Below are positions 26,434 through 36,265 of a DNA stretch of 64,000 bases, one piece after another. The position numbers and the translations under genes were made by a program. The notes beneath the pieces are model-generated. The model worked only from the letters and a program-made list of their open reading frames with translations, searched no databases and was not told where the DNA came from. How positions within the stretch are numbered: the stretch's first letter is position 1; each line of letters opens with the position of its first letter. This stretch comes from Paenibacillus sp. Soil522 (GTDB taxonomy: Bacteria > Bacillota > Bacilli > Paenibacillales > Paenibacillaceae), in the NCBI RefSeq assembly GCF_001428245.1, contig NZ_LMRV01000001.1:116560-180559 (forward strand), written 5' to 3'.

Positions 26434-27462
26434 ATGGCACATAAAAACGGGTTTGCTATCTTTAATTATAAAGGCTTAGGATTTACGCAAGGCTTAGCGA
26501 TTACCATGTTTATTGCTATTGTTGCAAAATACATCTCGATGCTGCCTTTTTTAAGCGTGATGGGTCAGCTGGTTGCGGCGATTTTACTCGGAATCGTATA
26601 TAAAGCGTGGGTAGGCGTACCGGAGCCGGCAGTGCGGGGTATTGCATTTTCGAGTAAAGGTCTGCTGCGGATCGGCATTATACTGATTGGACTGCGTTTG
26701 AATCTGATCGACATTTTACATGCGGGTCCAAAGGTTTTTGCGATAGCGGTAATCAATATTACATTTACGATTTTTGTTGTATACGGGCTAAGCAAATGGC
26801 TGAAAATCGATAAAAAACTGGGCATCTTGACGGCATGCGGAACGGCGATTTGCGGTGCTGCCGCTGTGGTGGCCATTTCGCCGCAATTAAAGGCAAGCGA
26901 TAATGAAACGGCCATTAGCGCAACGACAGTCGCAATTCTTGGTACGCTGTTTACGCTCGTCTATACGATTCTTTATCCCGTCCTGCAATTAAGCGACGCA
27001 GGCTATGGTATATTTTCGGGCGCTACGCTCCATGAGGTTGCCCATGTTATAGCGGCGGCTGCGCCTGGAGGGCAAGAAGCGATTGACCTGGCCGTAATCG
27101 TCAAAATGTCGCGGGTAGCGATGCTGGTTCCAGTCTCCATAATGATTGGCCTGTGGAATAGGCTCGGAGCCAATAAACCGGAAAGATTCAGCCTGAAAAA
27201 GCTGCAGATTCCTTGGTTTATCGTTGGTTTTCTGGCGATGAGCGGTATGAATACAGCGGGCATCATCCCTGAAGCCCTGACCGTCCAACTGATTGCCGCT
27301 GCTTATTTCCTCATCGCAATGGCGATGGCGGGACTTGGCCTTGGCGTTGATCTCGTTATATTTAGAAAGCAGGGCAAAAAACCTTTTGTTGCAGCATTAA
27401 TCGGTTCCGTATTGTTAGCCGGGCTTGGCCTGCTGCTCGTACACGGCTTTCAATTGGCATAA
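26434..27462 (+). CDS. YeiH family membrane protein, putative sulfate exporter
   Basis: A 342-residue polytopic protein of the UPF0324 (YeiH/YadS) family. About ten hydrophobic segments span the whole length. Family motifs include LLRIGIILIGLRLNL, TACGTAICGAAAVVAISP and ATLHEVAHVIAAAAPGG. Members are annotated as putative sulfate exporters; transport has not been shown for most. AGAGGTGA is 9 bases before ATG 26434. The divergent LysR regulator points to regulation by a sulfur compound. A terminator closes the gene. Confidence 0.88.
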   Translation: MAHKNGFAIFNYKGLGFTQGLAITMFIAIVAKYISMLPFLSVMGQLVAAILLGIVYKAWVGVPEPAVRGIAFSSKGLLRIGIILIGLRLNLIDILHAGPKVFAIAVINITFTIFVVYGLSKWLKIDKKLGILTACGTAICGAAAVVAISPQLKASDNETAISATTVAILGTLFTLVYTILYPVLQLSDAGYGIFSGATLHEVAHVIAAAAPGGQEAIDLAVIVKMSRVAMLVPVSIMIGLWNRLGANKPERFSLKKLQIPWFIVGFLAMSGMNTAGIIPEALTVQLIAAAYFLIAMAMAGLGLGVDLVIFRKQGKKPFVAALIGSVLLAGLGLLLVHGFQLA

Positions 27463-27478
27463 TTCGCGTGCAGCAATA

Positions 27479-27520
27479 AAGTCCGCATGGATGCAAAAAT
27501 CCGTGCGGACTTATTATTAG
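27479..27520 (+). terminator. Terminator after the YeiH family gene
   Basis: AAGTCCGCATGGAT (27479-27492) pairs with ATCCGTGCGGACTT (27499-27512) with one mismatch and a 6-base loop, followed by ATTATT. Confidence 0.85.
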
Positions 27521-27568
27521 TTTCTCACGAATAAACTGGCTTATATTGTACCGTGACTATGCTGTGGC

Positions 27569-27697
27569 TTAGAATATGCCAGAGCGCAGAATGATAACCA
27601 GCAAAATGAAGAGGACAAGAATAACGCCCGTACTAGTCCAGATGCCTCCGCAAACCGGTGCGCAGCCCGTCCCAACGCCTGCTACAGGGTATCCCAT
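27569..27697 (-). CDS. YjcZ-like small sporulation membrane protein
   Basis: A 42-residue protein. It begins MGYPVAGVGTGCAPVCGG and continues with one membrane span, VILVLFILLVIILRSGIF. The hydrophobic helix ILVLFILLVIIL at the C-terminal end is the hallmark of the YjcZ/YrvL-type short sporulation proteins. AGGAGG lies before the ATG (27700-27712 on the plus strand shows it as ATACCTCCTG). A CATACATTA sigma-K-like -10 lies 53 bases upstream. Both the family and the gerP neighbours point to the spore envelope. The gene is below usual length cutoffs and easy to miss. Confidence 0.82.
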   Translation of the reverse strand: MGYPVAGVGTGCAPVCGGIWTSTGVILVLFILLVIILRSGIF

Positions 27698-27749
27698 GGT
27701 TCATACCTCCTGATTAATATTGTTTTTTGTGATGCATAGCTCACACTGT

Positions 27750-27758
27750 TAATGTATG
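27750..27758 (-). promoter_or_regulatory. Possible sigma-K -10 for the YjcZ-like gene
   Basis: On the minus strand CATACATTA matches the sigma-K consensus CATANNNTA. An AC pair about 14 bases upstream could be the -35, slightly short of the usual spacing. Confidence 0.4.
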
Positions 27759-27875
27759 CCGGAAACTTTGTTGTGCACTGGACGTTTGTACCGGTGTATA
27801 TGCATTTACACATATGTCTATGCGGAAACAGCTGTTTTTGCAACGTACAGAGGCCTTGCCAGGCAGCTGACCTTG

Positions 27876-28316
27876 TTAACAGCCTATTGGAGGGTAGGAT
27901 TTGGGACGGGGAAACTGACGGATATGTTTGACGCGCGACACGCCGGTAAGGCACATGCCGTTGCCGGCTTGAATGCTGGATGCGGAACCTGCCGTAATAA
28001 CTTGAATATGGCCGACGGTTATTTTCGGTTTGCAATTGGTTCGCTGAAGCGATATGACCTGTCCGTTATCATATTCGGGATCGTCCAGAAAGGGCAGTGG
28101 ACGATAGAATAGCGGATACGATTCAAAAAAGACGTCGCCCGCGGCAGTATGGTCCTCTTGCCGCTGCAGCGCAATCCCCCGCACAGTAGCATTCGTTACT
28201 GCGCGGTCACCAAGCTGGACGTAACCTGCCTGGGCGACGTTTATAATACAAATCGAGCCTACATTCGCTGTTCGAATCGGGTAAGTGTTCTCGGCTTGTT
28301 CTTTCATTACAATCAC
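27876..28316 (-). CDS. gerPE: Spore germination protein GerPE
   Basis: A 146-residue protein of the GerPE family, part of the spore-coat permeability system that lets germinants reach the inner membrane. The N-terminal RTANVGSICIINVAQAGYVQLGD segment, with a repeated VGSI/IQAG pattern further on, and the C-terminal RVKHIRQ motif fit the family. The first start is GTG at 28316 with AGGAAA upstream; ATG at 28307 is an alternative. It is the last recognised gerP gene here; no gerPF follows. Confidence 0.85.
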   Translation of the reverse strand: MIVMKEQAENTYPIRTANVGSICIINVAQAGYVQLGDRAVTNATVRGIALQRQEDHTAAGDVFFESYPLFYRPLPFLDDPEYDNGQVISLQRTNCKPKITVGHIQVITAGSASSIQAGNGMCLTGVSRVKHIRQFPRPKSYPPIGC

Positions 28317-28322
28317 ATTTTC

Positions 28323-28532
28323 CTAACCTTCGTTTTGTGTATCGTCTGTATCATCAGGTAATGGAAAGGGGGCCATCGGGCTAACGATAACGGACTCGGG
28401 CGGCGTATCGAACATGGAATATAAGGAGACGTTGTCGGTGTCTCCCACTTGCAGCATCGATGCAGTTGATATACCGAGTATTTCAATTTGACCAACGCTC
28501 AAATGATGGTTTATAACGTTGAATTTTAACAT
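28323..28532 (-). CDS. gerPD: Spore germination protein GerPD
   Basis: A 69-residue GerPD family protein of the spore coat. The sequence FNVINHHLSVGQIEILGIS followed by SMLQVGD is the family core. The acidic proline-rich tail is longer than in B. subtilis. GGAGG lies 10 bases before the ATG, inside the end of gerPC, and the ATG adjoins the gerPC stop. Confidence 0.85.
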   Translation of the reverse strand: MLKFNVINHHLSVGQIEILGISTASMLQVGDTDNVSLYSMFDTPPESVIVSPMAPFPLPDDTDDTQNEG

Positions 28533-29201
28533 TTATTCCATTCCTCCAGATGCAGGTGTGCCGCTTTGCAGCTGGCGCATGTAAGCGAGCAGCGCAGCAT
28601 CGGCATCCCTCGTTGTTTTGGCAAGGACTCTTGCGGCGACCGTTTCATCAATATCTGCCGGTTGCTGATCCGCTGTGCTAGTATCCGGTTGCTTCATATA
28701 ATAATGGATGCGGTTAGGCAGCTGTCTGCGGACATCCTCTATAATAATGCGTCTATGATACGGGTCTAGCGGAATGCTAAACTCTTGCTCGAATGCGAGC
28801 AGCCTTTGCGGAGCCGCGTCATCCAAATAACGGTTCATCTCGGTAAAAATAGCGTTGTATGTTTCGCTTGGCGGAGGGATAGACGGGCCTGCGGAAGGAA
28901 AAACCTGCGGCTTCGTCACCTCTATCTGCTCAATACTGCCGGGAAAAGACTCACCGTCCGCACCTGGCGCTGTCATGCCGATATTTAAAGTGCCGTCGAG
29001 CTTTTCTACCTTTAATTGGTCGAAACGATACTCAATCTTTTCTATATTGTAAGTAGGACGCGCTTCGAGCTTCTTTACCTGCTCGGATAAAGCAGCTACC
29101 TTCGCATCAAGTGCTTGAAGCTGCTCCTTCTGCTCATTAAGTTTATGTTGTACTTCAAGAGACCACATTTGCCAAGGGGACAGCTGATTGGGCTGCTGCA
29201 T
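28533..29201 (-). CDS. gerPC: Spore germination protein GerPC
   Basis: A 222-residue GerPC family protein. The N-terminal 60 residues form a coiled coil (QLQALDAKVAALSEQVKKLEARP), followed by the conserved YNIEKIEYRFDQLKVEKLDGTLNIGM block. The C-terminal half carries the DPYHRRIIIEDVRRQLPNRI segment. The family is needed for normal spore permeability to germinants. It lies 40 bases after gerPB. Confidence 0.88.
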   Translation of the reverse strand: MQQPNQLSPWQMWSLEVQHKLNEQKEQLQALDAKVAALSEQVKKLEARPTYNIEKIEYRFDQLKVEKLDGTLNIGMTAPGADGESFPGSIEQIEVTKPQVFPSAGPSIPPPSETYNAIFTEMNRYLDDAAPQRLLAFEQEFSIPLDPYHRRIIIEDVRRQLPNRIHYYMKQPDTSTADQQPADIDETVAARVLAKTTRDADAALLAYMRQLQSGTPASGGME

Positions 29202-29241
29202 GAGACTGCTCCTCCTTCTCGTAAATTGCTCTTTCGTGCCC

Positions 29242-29445
29242 CTAAGTAGGGTTCGGCAGAGGCACGAAGGATAGGGGACTACCCTCGCCGAGCTGTGGAG
29301 CGGGCTCGGTGAACCCGCCTGTATTATAGAGCTGAGACAACGAGCGGATTGACCCGGCGCTGCCGACCTGCAGGACGGAGCTGTTCGATATGTTGTCTAC
29401 GCGGAACATATGAATCGTGATTTGCTGATGGATCGTTAGACTCAT
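29242..29445 (-). CDS. gerPB: Spore germination protein GerPB
   Basis: A 67-residue GerPB family protein. The core ISNSSVLQVGSAGSIRSLSQLYNTGGF closely follows the family pattern, then a proline-rich tail (EPAPQLGEG). It overlaps gerPA by 4 bases (ATGA), so translation is probably coupled. Confidence 0.9.
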   Translation of the reverse strand: MSLTIHQQITIHMFRVDNISNSSVLQVGSAGSIRSLSQLYNTGGFTEPAPQLGEGSPLSFVPLPNPT

Positions 29446-29669
29446 ACGACACTCACATCATTATTCGTATTATCCTGTACGTCGGGATCGATGGAGTTCG
29501 TAGCGCTGACAGCATTGTTCGAGTTCGCTAAACTGCCGGTCAAGAACGAGCCTGAGCCCGCATAAGTCTTTGTAGCGCTGGAAGGCGATACTTCAAGGGC
29601 ATCACCGAACTGAACGATGGAACCAGTGCCGGTGCTAACTATTTTGACAAAGCCGATGACAGCTGGCAT
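29442..29669 (-). CDS. gerPA: Spore germination protein GerPA (GerPA/GerPF family)
   Basis: A 75-residue protein of the GerPA/GerPF family. It starts MPAVIGFVKIVSTGTGSIVQFGD and has the KTYAGSGSFLTG and ATNSIDPDVQD motifs. GerPA and GerPF are homologues; I call GerPA because the gene is first in the operon. AAAGGAGG lies 6 bases before ATG 29669. A sigma-K-like promoter is upstream. Confidence 0.85.
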   Translation of the reverse strand: MPAVIGFVKIVSTGTGSIVQFGDALEVSPSSATKTYAGSGSFLTGSLANSNNAVSATNSIDPDVQDNTNNDVSVV

Positions 29670-29721
29670 AAGCATCCTCCTTTTTCATGTGCACTTTTTA
29701 AGCTAATTGCTGTACGTGATA

Positions 29722-29748
29722 TATCTTATGCGGCATTCGCCCAGAGGT
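29722..29748 (-). promoter_or_regulatory. Sigma-K promoter of the gerP operon
   Basis: On the minus strand CATAAGATA matches the sigma-K -10 consensus CATANNNTA, and an AC pair lies exactly 16 bases upstream (29747-29748). The -10 is 53 bases from the gerPA start. In B. subtilis gerP is mother-cell and sigma-K dependent, so this placement fits. Confidence 0.7.
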
Positions 29749-29822
29749 TCCCGGAGCTTAAGTATCCTGTATGAAGCTGGGCGCATATGATGGTAGGAAT
29801 GCTGGAAGGCGGGTGTTTGCTG

Positions 29823-30248
29823 GTGACATCCAAATGGGATGATATGGAGCGATGGTTGGAGAGGCAGCAGTTTCCCAAAGGGTTTGAGCTGCTGCGTGAA
29901 CCGGATTGGGTGGAGCAATACGTGCGCAAAATGATGACTAGGGCGCTGCCCGAAGCGGCCGGCGCAATAATTGGGGGAGGTTCCGCTACCTTTTCTGAAA
30001 CACGCCATTTTGTTCATGTTAAAATAAAATTACCGGAAGGCTTTGAAAAAGAGCAGCTGAGGTTGTTTGTGCGTGAGGACCGGCTGCGGCTTGACGGCTT
30101 GCCGAATGGCAAAAGCGAGACGATCAAGCTGCCAAAGCTTGTGAAGCCGCGCGTCTGCAAAACGCTTTTAAAGGACAACGTGCTGCAAGTAAAGCTGCAG
30201 AAGCGGCCGACCAACCGTAATTATCATGAGGCTATCGTTCGGTGGTAG
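29823..30248 (+). CDS. Hsp20/alpha-crystallin-like protein
   Basis: A 141-residue protein. After a helical N-terminal region (TSKWDDMERWLERQQF) comes a beta-sandwich-like segment (HFVHVKIKLPEGFEKEQLRLFVREDRLRLDGL), the usual form of an alpha-crystallin domain, ending VLQVKLQKRP. GTG at 29823 is favoured: AAGGCGGGTG, one mismatch from AAGGAGGTG, is 7 bases upstream. The ATG at 29787 has no ribosome binding site. It is divergent from gerP; spore-associated Hsp20-like proteins such as GerT and CotP are known, so a spore role is possible but inferred. Confidence 0.7.
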   Translation: MTSKWDDMERWLERQQFPKGFELLREPDWVEQYVRKMMTRALPEAAGAIIGGGSATFSETRHFVHVKIKLPEGFEKEQLRLFVREDRLRLDGLPNGKSETIKLPKLVKPRVCKTLLKDNVLQVKLQKRPTNRNYHEAIVRW

Positions 30249-30271
30249 CGCAAGCTGGACAGGGATCGAGG

Positions 30272-30301
30272 GCGCATATCCGCCGGATGTGTGCTTTTTT
30301 T
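30272..30301 (+). terminator. Terminator after the Hsp20-like gene
   Basis: GCGCATATCC (30272-30281) pairs with GGATGTGTGC (30285-30294) with two G-T wobbles and a 3-base loop, followed by seven Ts. Confidence 0.75.
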
Positions 30302-30400
30302 GTCACGAAATCGACAGGGTTTGCAGCTGGCTAATAGCTGAGCTATCCCTTATAATGTCTAGTGAACATGTACATATTAGCAAACAAGGGAGTGTGTTCG

Positions 30401-30601
30401 GTGTCACTAGTCGATGTGAGCAGTGTATCTGCTTCGTTATTCATACTCGGTATCGTGTTTATCATGCTAATTTTCGGTTTACTCAGCTTCGGAATTTTAC
30501 GCATGTTTCAGCAGCGGTTCCGTATGGGCTGGTTTAGCTTCGGCGGTGCGGTTGTCAGCTTCATAGTCTTTATGATTATATTAAACAAGTGGTATCTATA
30601 G
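30401..30601 (+). CDS. Small two-span membrane protein, unknown
   Basis: A 66-residue protein with two hydrophobic helices (about 10-32 and 44-61) joined by LRMFQQRFRMGWFSFGG. GTG 30401 has AAGGGAG 8 bases upstream, which decides against the ATG at 30362. I recognise no family. It lies between the spore-linked genes and zur, and it probably shares a transcript with the next small membrane gene. Confidence 0.65.
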   Translation: MSLVDVSSVSASLFILGIVFIMLIFGLLSFGILRMFQQRFRMGWFSFGGAVVSFIVFMIILNKWYL

Positions 30602-30636
30602 CCGTTCTATAGCTGCTCACAACCGGAGGAATTGGC

Positions 30637-30861
30637 TTGTTCTGGACAATCGTATGGTTTTTCGTCAATATGCTGTTTGTCGTATCTATTATTGCGTATT
30701 TGTTTATGTATCGCTCTTATACGGAAACGAAGCGGCAATCGGGCGATTTTGCGCTCATCAAACGGCTGAACGCAAGGCGAAAGCTGGTTGGGGTTCTCAG
30801 TATCGTGCTATTCGTGGCGATGGCGGCCAGCTTTATGATCAACATGAGATTGAATGGATAA
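30637..30861 (+). CDS. Small two-span membrane protein, unknown
   Basis: A 74-residue protein with two hydrophobic helices (about 2-24 and 51-68) around a basic loop (TETKRQSGDFALIKRLNARRK). TTG 30637 has GGAGG 7 bases upstream. It lies 35 bases after the preceding small membrane gene and is followed by a terminator. Family not recognised. Confidence 0.65.
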   Translation: MFWTIVWFFVNMLFVVSIIAYLFMYRSYTETKRQSGDFALIKRLNARRKLVGVLSIVLFVAMAASFMINMRLNG

Positions 30862-30864
30862 GAG

Positions 30865-30891
30865 GCTCTCATTGACGAGAGCTTTTTTTTT
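30865..30891 (+). terminator. Terminator before zur
   Basis: GCTCTC (30865-30870), a 6-base loop and GAGAGC (30877-30882) are followed by nine Ts. Confidence 0.85.
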
Positions 30892-30935
30892 CGTCATTAT
30901 GGAGAGAGACAATTATTAGTCCGGAGGTTCGACAT

Positions 30936-31373
30936 ATGCATACAATGGAAGACATTATACGACGCATGTCTAGTCAAGGATTACGAATTACGGATCAAAG
31001 AAAGACGCTTGCTAGACTGTTTTCGGAGACGCAGGGTTATTTGGCCCCGAAGGAAGTCTATGAATATATGGGGAAATCTTATACCGGTCTCAGCTTTGAT
31101 ACGGTATACCGTAATTTGCGTGTCATGGAAGAGCTGGGCGTGCTGGAGCAGGTTATTTTCGAGGATGGCGGCAAGTTTAAGCTGCATTGCAGGGAGCATG
31201 ATCACCATCATCATATGATTTGTTTACAATGCGGCATGACTTATCCGATAACCTTCTGTCCAATGGAGCAAACGGCCGTTCCCGAGGAGTTCCGGGTCAT
31301 CAAGCATAAATTCGAGGTGTTCGGCTACTGCAAGGACTGTATTCAGGATGAATCGCCGGCAAGCTTAGCCTAA
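30936..31373 (+). CDS. zur: Zinc uptake regulator Zur (Fur family)
   Basis: A 145-residue Fur-family repressor. The N-terminal winged helix is followed by [20 protein letters not shown], very close to B. subtilis Zur. The metal domain has [16 protein letters not shown] and the C-terminal YCKDC. These two CXXC pairs form the structural zinc site. GGAGG precedes the ATG. It lies in one run with yidD and about 3.4 kb from the znu operon that carries a Zur operator. Fur or PerR are less likely because the SFDTVYRNL and CPMEQ segments resemble Zur. Confidence 0.88.
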   Translation: MHTMEDIIRRMSSQGLRITDQRKTLARLFSETQGYLAPKEVYEYMGKSYTGLSFDTVYRNLRVMEELGVLEQVIFEDGGKFKLHCREHDHHHHMICLQCGMTYPITFCPMEQTAVPEEFRVIKHKFEVFGYCKDCIQDESPASLA

Positions 31374-31630
31374 TGCTGAAACAACGAGTGATGCGAAAGG
31401 TGACGCAGGCTCCTATACATTTTTATCAAAAGGTTATATCACCTTTGACTCCGCCGTCATGCCGCTTTTATCCAACCTGCTCGATGTATGCGCTGGAAGC
31501 GATCGAGAAGCATGGAGCAGCTAAAGGCTCATGGCTCGCGGTTAAGCGCATCGCGCGCTGTCATCCGTTTCATGCGGGAGGATATGATCCCGTACCGCCT
31601 CCAACAGCGGATAAGACAGATGCTCCTTGA
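31373..31630 (+). CDS. yidD: Membrane protein insertion efficiency factor YidD
   Basis: An 85-residue YidD family protein that helps inner-membrane insertion. The conserved core is [30 protein letters not shown], with a later [14 protein letters not shown] motif. It starts at an ATG that overlaps the zur stop (TAATG). Its stop codon lies inside the -35 region of the metS leader promoter. Confidence 0.92.
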   Translation: MLKQRVMRKVTQAPIHFYQKVISPLTPPSCRFYPTCSMYALEAIEKHGAAKGSWLAVKRIARCHPFHAGGYDPVPPPTADKTDAP

Positions 31631-31656
31631 CAGAGAGGGCTCTGTTTCGGTATATT
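31627..31656 (+). promoter_or_regulatory. Sigma-A promoter of the metS leader
   Basis: TTGACA (31627-31632), an 18-base spacer and TATATT (31651-31656) form a good sigma-A promoter. The -35 overlaps the yidD stop codon (31628-31630). It lies just upstream of the T-box leader. Confidence 0.7.
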
Positions 31657-31689
31657 TTGATTTATAAACGGGTAAAGTGATTACTAGAT

Positions 31690-34037
<2,348 letters not shown>

Positions 34038-34068
34038 CGGATATATCGTTGCCGAATGATTGAATCAG

Positions 34069-34115
34069 GAGATGCCCCGGAAGTCGAGATGACTTACGGG
34101 GCATCTCTATTTTTT
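34069..34115 (+). terminator. Terminator after metG
   Basis: GAGATGCCCCG (34069-34079) pairs with CGGGGCATCTC (34097-34107), with an inner AGTC/GACT helix, followed by TATTTTTT. Confidence 0.9.
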
Positions 34116-34269
34116 CCGGCCCGTCATGATGCTCTGATCTGCACCTGCAGCAGCCTCCGTATCATATTTCCATCTTTTTTGGTCAATACAAGTAATCAGA
34201 GTCCGATACATCGAAGCTGCTTACAGCTTATGAATCTGCATGATGACTATCTTATACGAATGAATATAG

Positions 34270-34299
34270 TTGACAGTCTATTTCATTGCGTCGTATAAT
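34270..34299 (+). promoter_or_regulatory. Sigma-A promoter of znuA
   Basis: TTGACA (34270-34275), an 18-base spacer and TATAAT (34294-34299) are both perfect hexamers. The operator just downstream would block it in the presence of zinc. Confidence 0.85.
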
Positions 34300-34301
34300 A
34301 C

Positions 34302-34325
34302 AAAACGTAATAATAACGATTACGA
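34302..34325 (+). promoter_or_regulatory. Zur operator (Zur box)
   Basis: AAAACGTAATAATAACGATT and the following bases match the B. subtilis Zur box, AAATCGTAATNATTACGATTT, with the core CGTAATAATAACGATT differing by one base. It begins 2 bases after the -10 and covers the likely transcription start. It implies zinc repression of znuACB by the Zur protein encoded at 30936-31373. Confidence 0.85.
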
Positions 34326-34359
34326 AAAAGAACGGAATAAGAATGGAGAGAAAAACGAA

Positions 34360-35379
34360 ATGAAAGATTCGAAATCATCGGTACGCTTGATGGCGTTCAT
34401 GCTGCTCTTAACTGCAATGCTGTTGTTTACGGCAGCTTGCGGCAATAATACGAACAACGCGAATTCACCGGCTAATGTTGACAGCAGCGCCGCAACTGAC
34501 AATGCAGCAAAAGATCAGATTAGTGTTGTTACCAGCTTCTATCCGCTATACTTTCTAGCTGCTGAAATCGGCGGAGAGCATGTAAATGCGGTAAATTTAG
34601 TTTCTGCCGGCGTAGAGCCTCACGACTGGACGCCGAAGAGCCGTGATTTGGACACTGCTTCGAAAGCGCAGATGTTTTTGTATCATGGAGCAGGGTTAGA
34701 GGGCTGGGTAGACGATTTTCTGAAAGGGTTGTCGAAGGACAGCACGGTCGTAACGAAAGAGATCAGCGATGGGATTTCGCTTATTGAAGGTACGGAAGAA
34801 GAGCATGGACATGAAGAAGAGCATGGGCAAGAAGAAGAACATGCTGACGAGCACGGCAGCATAGATCCGCATACGTGGGTTAGCCCGAAATCAGCTCTAA
34901 CTCTGGCGGAAAATGTGAAAAATAGCTTGGTAGAAGCAGATAGCGCAAATCAAGCGGATTATGAGAAAAACTTTGCTGCGCTTAAATTGAAGCTGGAAGC
35001 TATCGATGCGGATTATACGGCTAAGCTTGCGCAAACGACGAATAAAAACATCGTGACATCGCACCAAGCCTTCGGTTATCTGGCACGTGACTATGGCTTA
35101 AAGCAAATTTCCATTATGGGACTGAGCCCGGACGCCGAGCCGCGTGCGCAGGATTTGCTGGACATTGCGAAGTTCGTTAAGGCGAACGACGTAAAATATA
35201 TATTCTTCGAAGAGTTAGTATCCGACCAGCTGGCACAAACGCTTGCAAGCGAGGCCGACGTGAAGACCATGGTGCTTAATCCGCTTGAAGGCTTAACGCC
35301 GGATCAAGCTAAAGAGGGAGAAACCTACCTCACGCTGATGGAGAGAAACTTGCAAAATCTTGTGCAAGCATTACAATAG
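34360..35379 (+). CDS. znuA: Zinc ABC transporter substrate-binding lipoprotein
   Basis: A 339-residue cluster A-I metal-binding lipoprotein. A lipobox LFTAAC at about residues 22-27 gives the lipid-anchored Cys. ZnuA features include GVEPHDWTP, a histidine-acid-rich loop (EEEHGHEEEHGQEEEHADEHG) near 145-165, DPHTWVSP, and SHQAFGYLARDYGL. ATG 34360 has GGAGAG 9 bases upstream; the earlier frame start at 34270 is inside the promoter. It captures zinc for the ZnuBC permease. The histidine loop argues for zinc over manganese. Confidence 0.92.
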   Translation: MKDSKSSVRLMAFMLLLTAMLLFTAACGNNTNNANSPANVDSSAATDNAAKDQISVVTSFYPLYFLAAEIGGEHVNAVNLVSAGVEPHDWTPKSRDLDTASKAQMFLYHGAGLEGWVDDFLKGLSKDSTVVTKEISDGISLIEGTEEEHGHEEEHGQEEEHADEHGSIDPHTWVSPKSALTLAENVKNSLVEADSANQADYEKNFAALKLKLEAIDADYTAKLAQTTNKNIVTSHQAFGYLARDYGLKQISIMGLSPDAEPRAQDLLDIAKFVKANDVKYIFFEELVSDQLAQTLASEADVKTMVLNPLEGLTPDQAKEGETYLTLMERNLQNLVQALQ

Positions 35380-35396
35380 AACAAAAGGCAAACCTG

Positions 35397-35415
35397 CGGA
35401 GCTGACTCAGCTCCG
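35397..35415 (+). promoter_or_regulatory. Intercistronic hairpin between znuA and znuC
   Basis: CGGAGCTGACTCAGCTCCG is a perfect palindrome of two 9-base arms around one C. No T-run follows. It probably stabilises the 3' end of the znuA message and so raises binding-protein expression over the permease genes. Confidence 0.5.
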
Positions 35416-35437
35416 TATTGCTGTGAGGAGAGAAATT

Positions 35438-36265
35438 ATGGCGCAATCGAATCGAATAATAAATGCGGACGCTAGCTGCCACCAAGAGGTGATCTCATTG
35501 GAGGACGTCTCCTTCTCCTTTCAACATCAGACTGTCATTTCGAATCTTAGTTTTGCGGTGAAGGAACGGGACTTCATCGGCTTAATAGGCATGAATGGTG
35601 CGGGAAAAACGACGCTGCTACGCATGATCGTTGGCTTGTTGAAGCCGACTAGCGGCACGATTCGTTTATTTGGAGAGAAAATAGACAAGTTTAAGCAATG
35701 GGAGCGCATTGGCTATGTTCCGCAGAAAAACACGCTAAACCCGTTGTTTCCGGCCACTGTGCGGGAAGTGGTGCTGTCAGGGCTTTATGGGCGAAGCAAG
35801 CTATTTAAGCAAATGAACAAAGCGGATTTTAAAAAATGCGAGGATGCGCTTCATGCGATGGGCATCGATGACTTAAAGGATAAGCGCATCGGTCAGCTTT
35901 CGGGCGGCCAGCAGCAGCGTGTTTTCCTGGCTAGAGCGCTGATTAACAATCCATCACTGCTCATTTTGGATGAGCCGACGGTGGGCATTGATACGGAGAC
36001 GCAGGAGAGCTTCTTCCATATGATCAAGCATATGCACCAGCATCATAATATTACGTTCCTGATGGTTTCCCATGATTTGGAAATGATACGTTCATATCTT
36101 GGTCAAGATCCTGCGTCAGCGAACGGGAAGCTCAAGTTTCATATTAAGCATTCGCACGAAACGCAGGATTGCGTGGAGAATGACCTGGCGCACAGTTTAA
36201 AAGGTTTAAGGGAACAAATGGAGAGCAGGAAAGAGGTTGTTTTAGTTGGAGATCGTAACGAGTGA
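35438..36265 (+). CDS. znuC: Zinc ABC transporter ATP-binding protein
   Basis: A 275-residue ABC ATPase. Walker A is GMNGAGKTTLLRM, the signature LSGGQQQRVFLARAL, Walker B LLILDEPT, and the H-loop histidine is in LMVSHDLEMI. The C-terminal tail is rich in His, Asn and charge. The ATG at 35438 has TGAGGAG upstream; the frame opens 26 codons earlier without a ribosome binding site. It overlaps znuB by 20 bases. Confidence 0.92.
   Translation: MAQSNRIINADASCHQEVISLEDVSFSFQHQTVISNLSFAVKERDFIGLIGMNGAGKTTLLRMIVGLLKPTSGTIRLFGEKIDKFKQWERIGYVPQKNTLNPLFPATVREVVLSGLYGRSKLFKQMNKADFKKCEDALHAMGIDDLKDKRIGQLSGGQQQRVFLARALINNPSLLILDEPTVGIDTETQESFFHMIKHMHQHHNITFLMVSHDLEMIRSYLGQDPASANGKLKFHIKHSHETQDCVENDLAHSLKGLREQMESRKEVVLVGDRNE

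Larger units (their letters stand above)
34116..34359 (+). other. Intergenic region between metG and znuA
   Basis: Together with the terminator, 322 bases separate metG and znuA. Apart from the znuA promoter and Zur box at its 3' end, no gene or RNA motif was seen. An 80-codon frame at 34056-34298 runs through the metG terminator, has no ribosome binding site and is not supported. Confidence 0.6.

Noticed and set aside
27756..28112. 118-codon plus-strand frame opposite gerPE
   Set aside because: It is the antisense of a recognised gerP gene and lacks a start signal.
34056..34298. 80-codon plus-strand frame after metG
   Set aside because: It crosses the metG terminator and enters the znuA promoter, has no ribosome binding site and no recognisable sequence.
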